From Alphaproteobacteria bacterium (lineage in GTDB: Bacteria > Pseudomonadota > Alphaproteobacteria > Bin95), in the NCBI GenBank assembly GCA_022827685.1, contig JAJEIH010000014.1, forward strand, positions 169,966 to 233,965: a stretch of 64,000 nucleotides of DNA. The letters run 5' to 3'. Positions 63,010 through 64,000 of this stretch are shown piece after piece (position 1 is the first letter of the stretch; every line of letters starts with the position of its first letter). Made by a program: the position numbers and the translations under genes. The notes beneath the pieces were generated by a model. The model searched no databases. It had not been told where the DNA came from and saw nothing but the letters and a program-made list of their open reading frames with translations.

Positions 63010-63163
63010 TCCCCCGCCCGGGCGGCGGCGGGAGGCGGTTGCCCGGACAGGAGGGTACGGCGCGGGCGCACGCCGCCGAACCGGCCGACAGGCTGTCATG
63101 AGGCCGCCCGCCGCCTGCCCGCTCCCGTCCGCGCCGCTGGCGGCTGCAAGGTAGTCCCGTCGC

Positions 63164-64000
63164 ATGGTCGCGACCTTCGTCGAGCTCCGGTCTTCGGCGG
63201 TGACGGTGTCCTATTTCGAGCGTGACGGCTACTACGCGCGGAACGACCCGGAGCACCGGCAGGCGAGCTTCTGGCACGGGGAGGCGGCGCGGGCGCTGGG
63301 GCTCGGGGGCCATGTGCGCCCGAAGCGGTTCGAGTCGGTTCTGGCGGGGTTCGTGCCCGGGACGGACATCCGGCTGGGGCGCAAGCGCGAGGGGGAGCAC
63401 GACCGCCGTCCCGGCTGGGACCTCACCTTCTCGGCACCGAAGTCGGTATCGATAGAAGCGCTGGTGATGGGCGACCGGCGGGCGATCCGGGCGCATGACG
63501 AGGCGGTGCGCGCGACGCTCGACTGGGTGGAGCGGGACCTGCTGCAGACGCGGGGCTGGAACCCGGCGACGCGGCGCCGCCCGCGGGTGAAGGCGGGCGG
63601 CATGGTGGTTGCGGGGTTCCGGCACCTGACCAGCCGCGACCGGGACCCGACGCTGCACACGCACTGCGTGCTGGCCAACATGACGCGCAACGCGGCCGGT
63701 GAGTGGCGGAGCGTCGAGCCGACGGCCGTCAGGTGGAACGAGAAGCTGATCGGGGCGTATTACCGCAACGAGCTTGCGCGGCGGCTGGAGGCGCTCGGCA
63801 TGGCGGTCGCGCCACGGCTGGTCGGACGCATCCCGGGCTTCGAGCTTGCGGGCTACTCGCGCGAGTTCGTCGAGGCGTTCTCGGCCCGTCGGCTGGCGAT
63901 CGAGGCGGACCTGAAGCGCAGGAACCTTCCCCTGACGGCGAGGAACGCGCAGGCGGCGGCGCTGCGCACCCGCAGGCGCAAGAGCGAGGAGAGCCTGGCG
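63164..64000 (+). CDS. MobF/TrwC-family relaxase, N-terminal part (runs off the window)
   Basis: The frame from ATG 63164 stays open to the edge (279 codons). The relaxase domain is clear: TFSAPKSVS, the His triad FRHLTSRD...LHTHCVLANM (HxxDxxxHxHxxx-type metal site), and the tyrosine-rich N-terminus YYARNDPEHR for the catalytic nucleophile. The MobF family nicks oriT and, in full-length members, carries a C-terminal helicase; the C-terminus is outside the window. The start lacks an obvious ribosome-binding site. This is the best anchor for calling the region a conjugative or mobilizable element. Confidence 0.92.
   Translation, partial: MVATFVELRSSAVTVSYFERDGYYARNDPEHRQASFWHGEAARALGLGGHVRPKRFESVLAGFVPGTDIRLGRKREGEHDRRPGWDLTFSAPKSVSIEALVMGDRRAIRAHDEAVRATLDWVERDLLQTRGWNPATRRRPRVKAGGMVVAGFRHLTSRDRDPTLHTHCVLANMTRNAAGEWRSVEPTAVRWNEKLIGAYYRNELARRLEALGMAVAPRLVGRIPGFELAGYSREFVEAFSARRLAIEADLKRRNLPLTARNAQAAALRTRRRKSEESLA

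Larger units (their letters stand above)
62594..63163. other. 570-bp palindrome-rich gap before the relaxase: candidate oriT region
   Basis: No gene can be supported here. The gap is less GC-rich than its surroundings and contains several inverted repeats: a perfect 10-bp pair (62970-62979 with 63000-63009), a perfect 7-bp pair (62927-62933 with 62940-62946) and a 13-bp palindrome GGCCGGaCCGGCC at 62747-62759. Position between accessory genes and relaxase is typical of oriT. The nick site is not identifiable. Confidence 0.55.
61049..64000 (+). mobile_element. Left part of an integrated mobilizable or conjugative element (right end outside window)
   Basis: Content changes at about 61050: a truncated chromosomal gene is followed by 380 bp of lower-GC sequence without genes, three tightly overlapping small ribbon-helix-helix-like genes, a palindrome-bearing gap and a MobF relaxase. 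This is the order of mobilization regions. No integrase, tRNA target or direct att repeat can be shown in the window, so the exact left end and the type (ICE, IME or integrated plasmid) remain open. Confidence 0.7.

Overview
The window is GC-rich, almost fully coding bacterial DNA. Gene content and order point to an alphaproteobacterium: the ubiquinone side-chain prenyl synthase facing a DUF2007/tRNA-methyltransferase pair, an inositol-monophosphatase/DUF502 pair, the LpoA-rsmI-yraN-SirB1-gshB-comM block, an ELM1-family protein and a large oxidative and CoA-dependent catabolic repertoire. No rRNA or tRNA gene was recognised. Genus cannot be assigned from the sequence alone.

Layout. 0-6.3 kb: end of an ABC exporter, a beta-alanine:pyruvate-type aminotransferase, and a rearranged operon (DUF2141, an alpha/beta hydrolase carrying a captured Tat signal, a Tat-dependent carotenoid oxygenase), with a divergent membrane LytTR regulator. 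6.3-19.9 kb: TauD-type dioxygenase, ELM1, RidA, tRNA methyltransferase, polyprenyl synthase, the second hydrolase copy, a cysteine desulfurase/ferredoxin/TenA operon, IMPase/DUF502/aspartoacylase-like, and an amidase/SDR/enoyl-CoA hydratase operon. 19.9-21.0 kb: non-coding repeat island holding a broken helix-turn-helix gene and a 294-bp nested inverted-repeat element. 21.0-27.3 kb: mnmA, SDR, sulfatase, FAD monooxygenase with DUF2783, fatty acid hydroxylase. 27.4-33.3 kb: LpoA-like lipoprotein diverging from rsmI-yraN-SirB1-gshB-comM. 33.3-47.1 kb: mixed metabolism including a CmcJ/NvfI-family oxidoreductase, a PrpD/UxaA/SnoaL operon, PHA depolymerase, a DapA-like aldolase, an orphan tricarboxylate-transporter binding protein and an anti-sigma-type kinase. 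47.1-54.4 kb: serS-pcm-NlpD-like, a beta-lactamase-fold protein, an EnvZ/OmpR-type pair and ilvE. 54.4-60.4 kb: thiolase and two FMN/acyl-CoA-dehydrogenase-type monooxygenases separated by an intact copy of the same helix-turn-helix family. 61.05-64.0 kb: start of an integrated mobilizable or conjugative element with three overlapping small ribbon-helix-helix-like genes, a 570-bp palindrome-bearing gap that is the best oriT candidate, and a MobF-type relaxase running off the edge.

The least ordinary signals are: (1) the 886-bp insertion that duplicated a Tat leader and put it onto a second copy of a cytosolic hydrolase; (2) the mobile-element boundary that truncates an alpha/beta hydrolase, followed by a compact three-gene accessory set, candidate oriT and relaxase; (3) a stand-alone IS630-type helix-turn-helix family, one copy intact and one dead, with the dead copy beside nested inverted repeats; (4) a split DszA/DszC-like monooxygenase pair around the intact helix-turn-helix gene.
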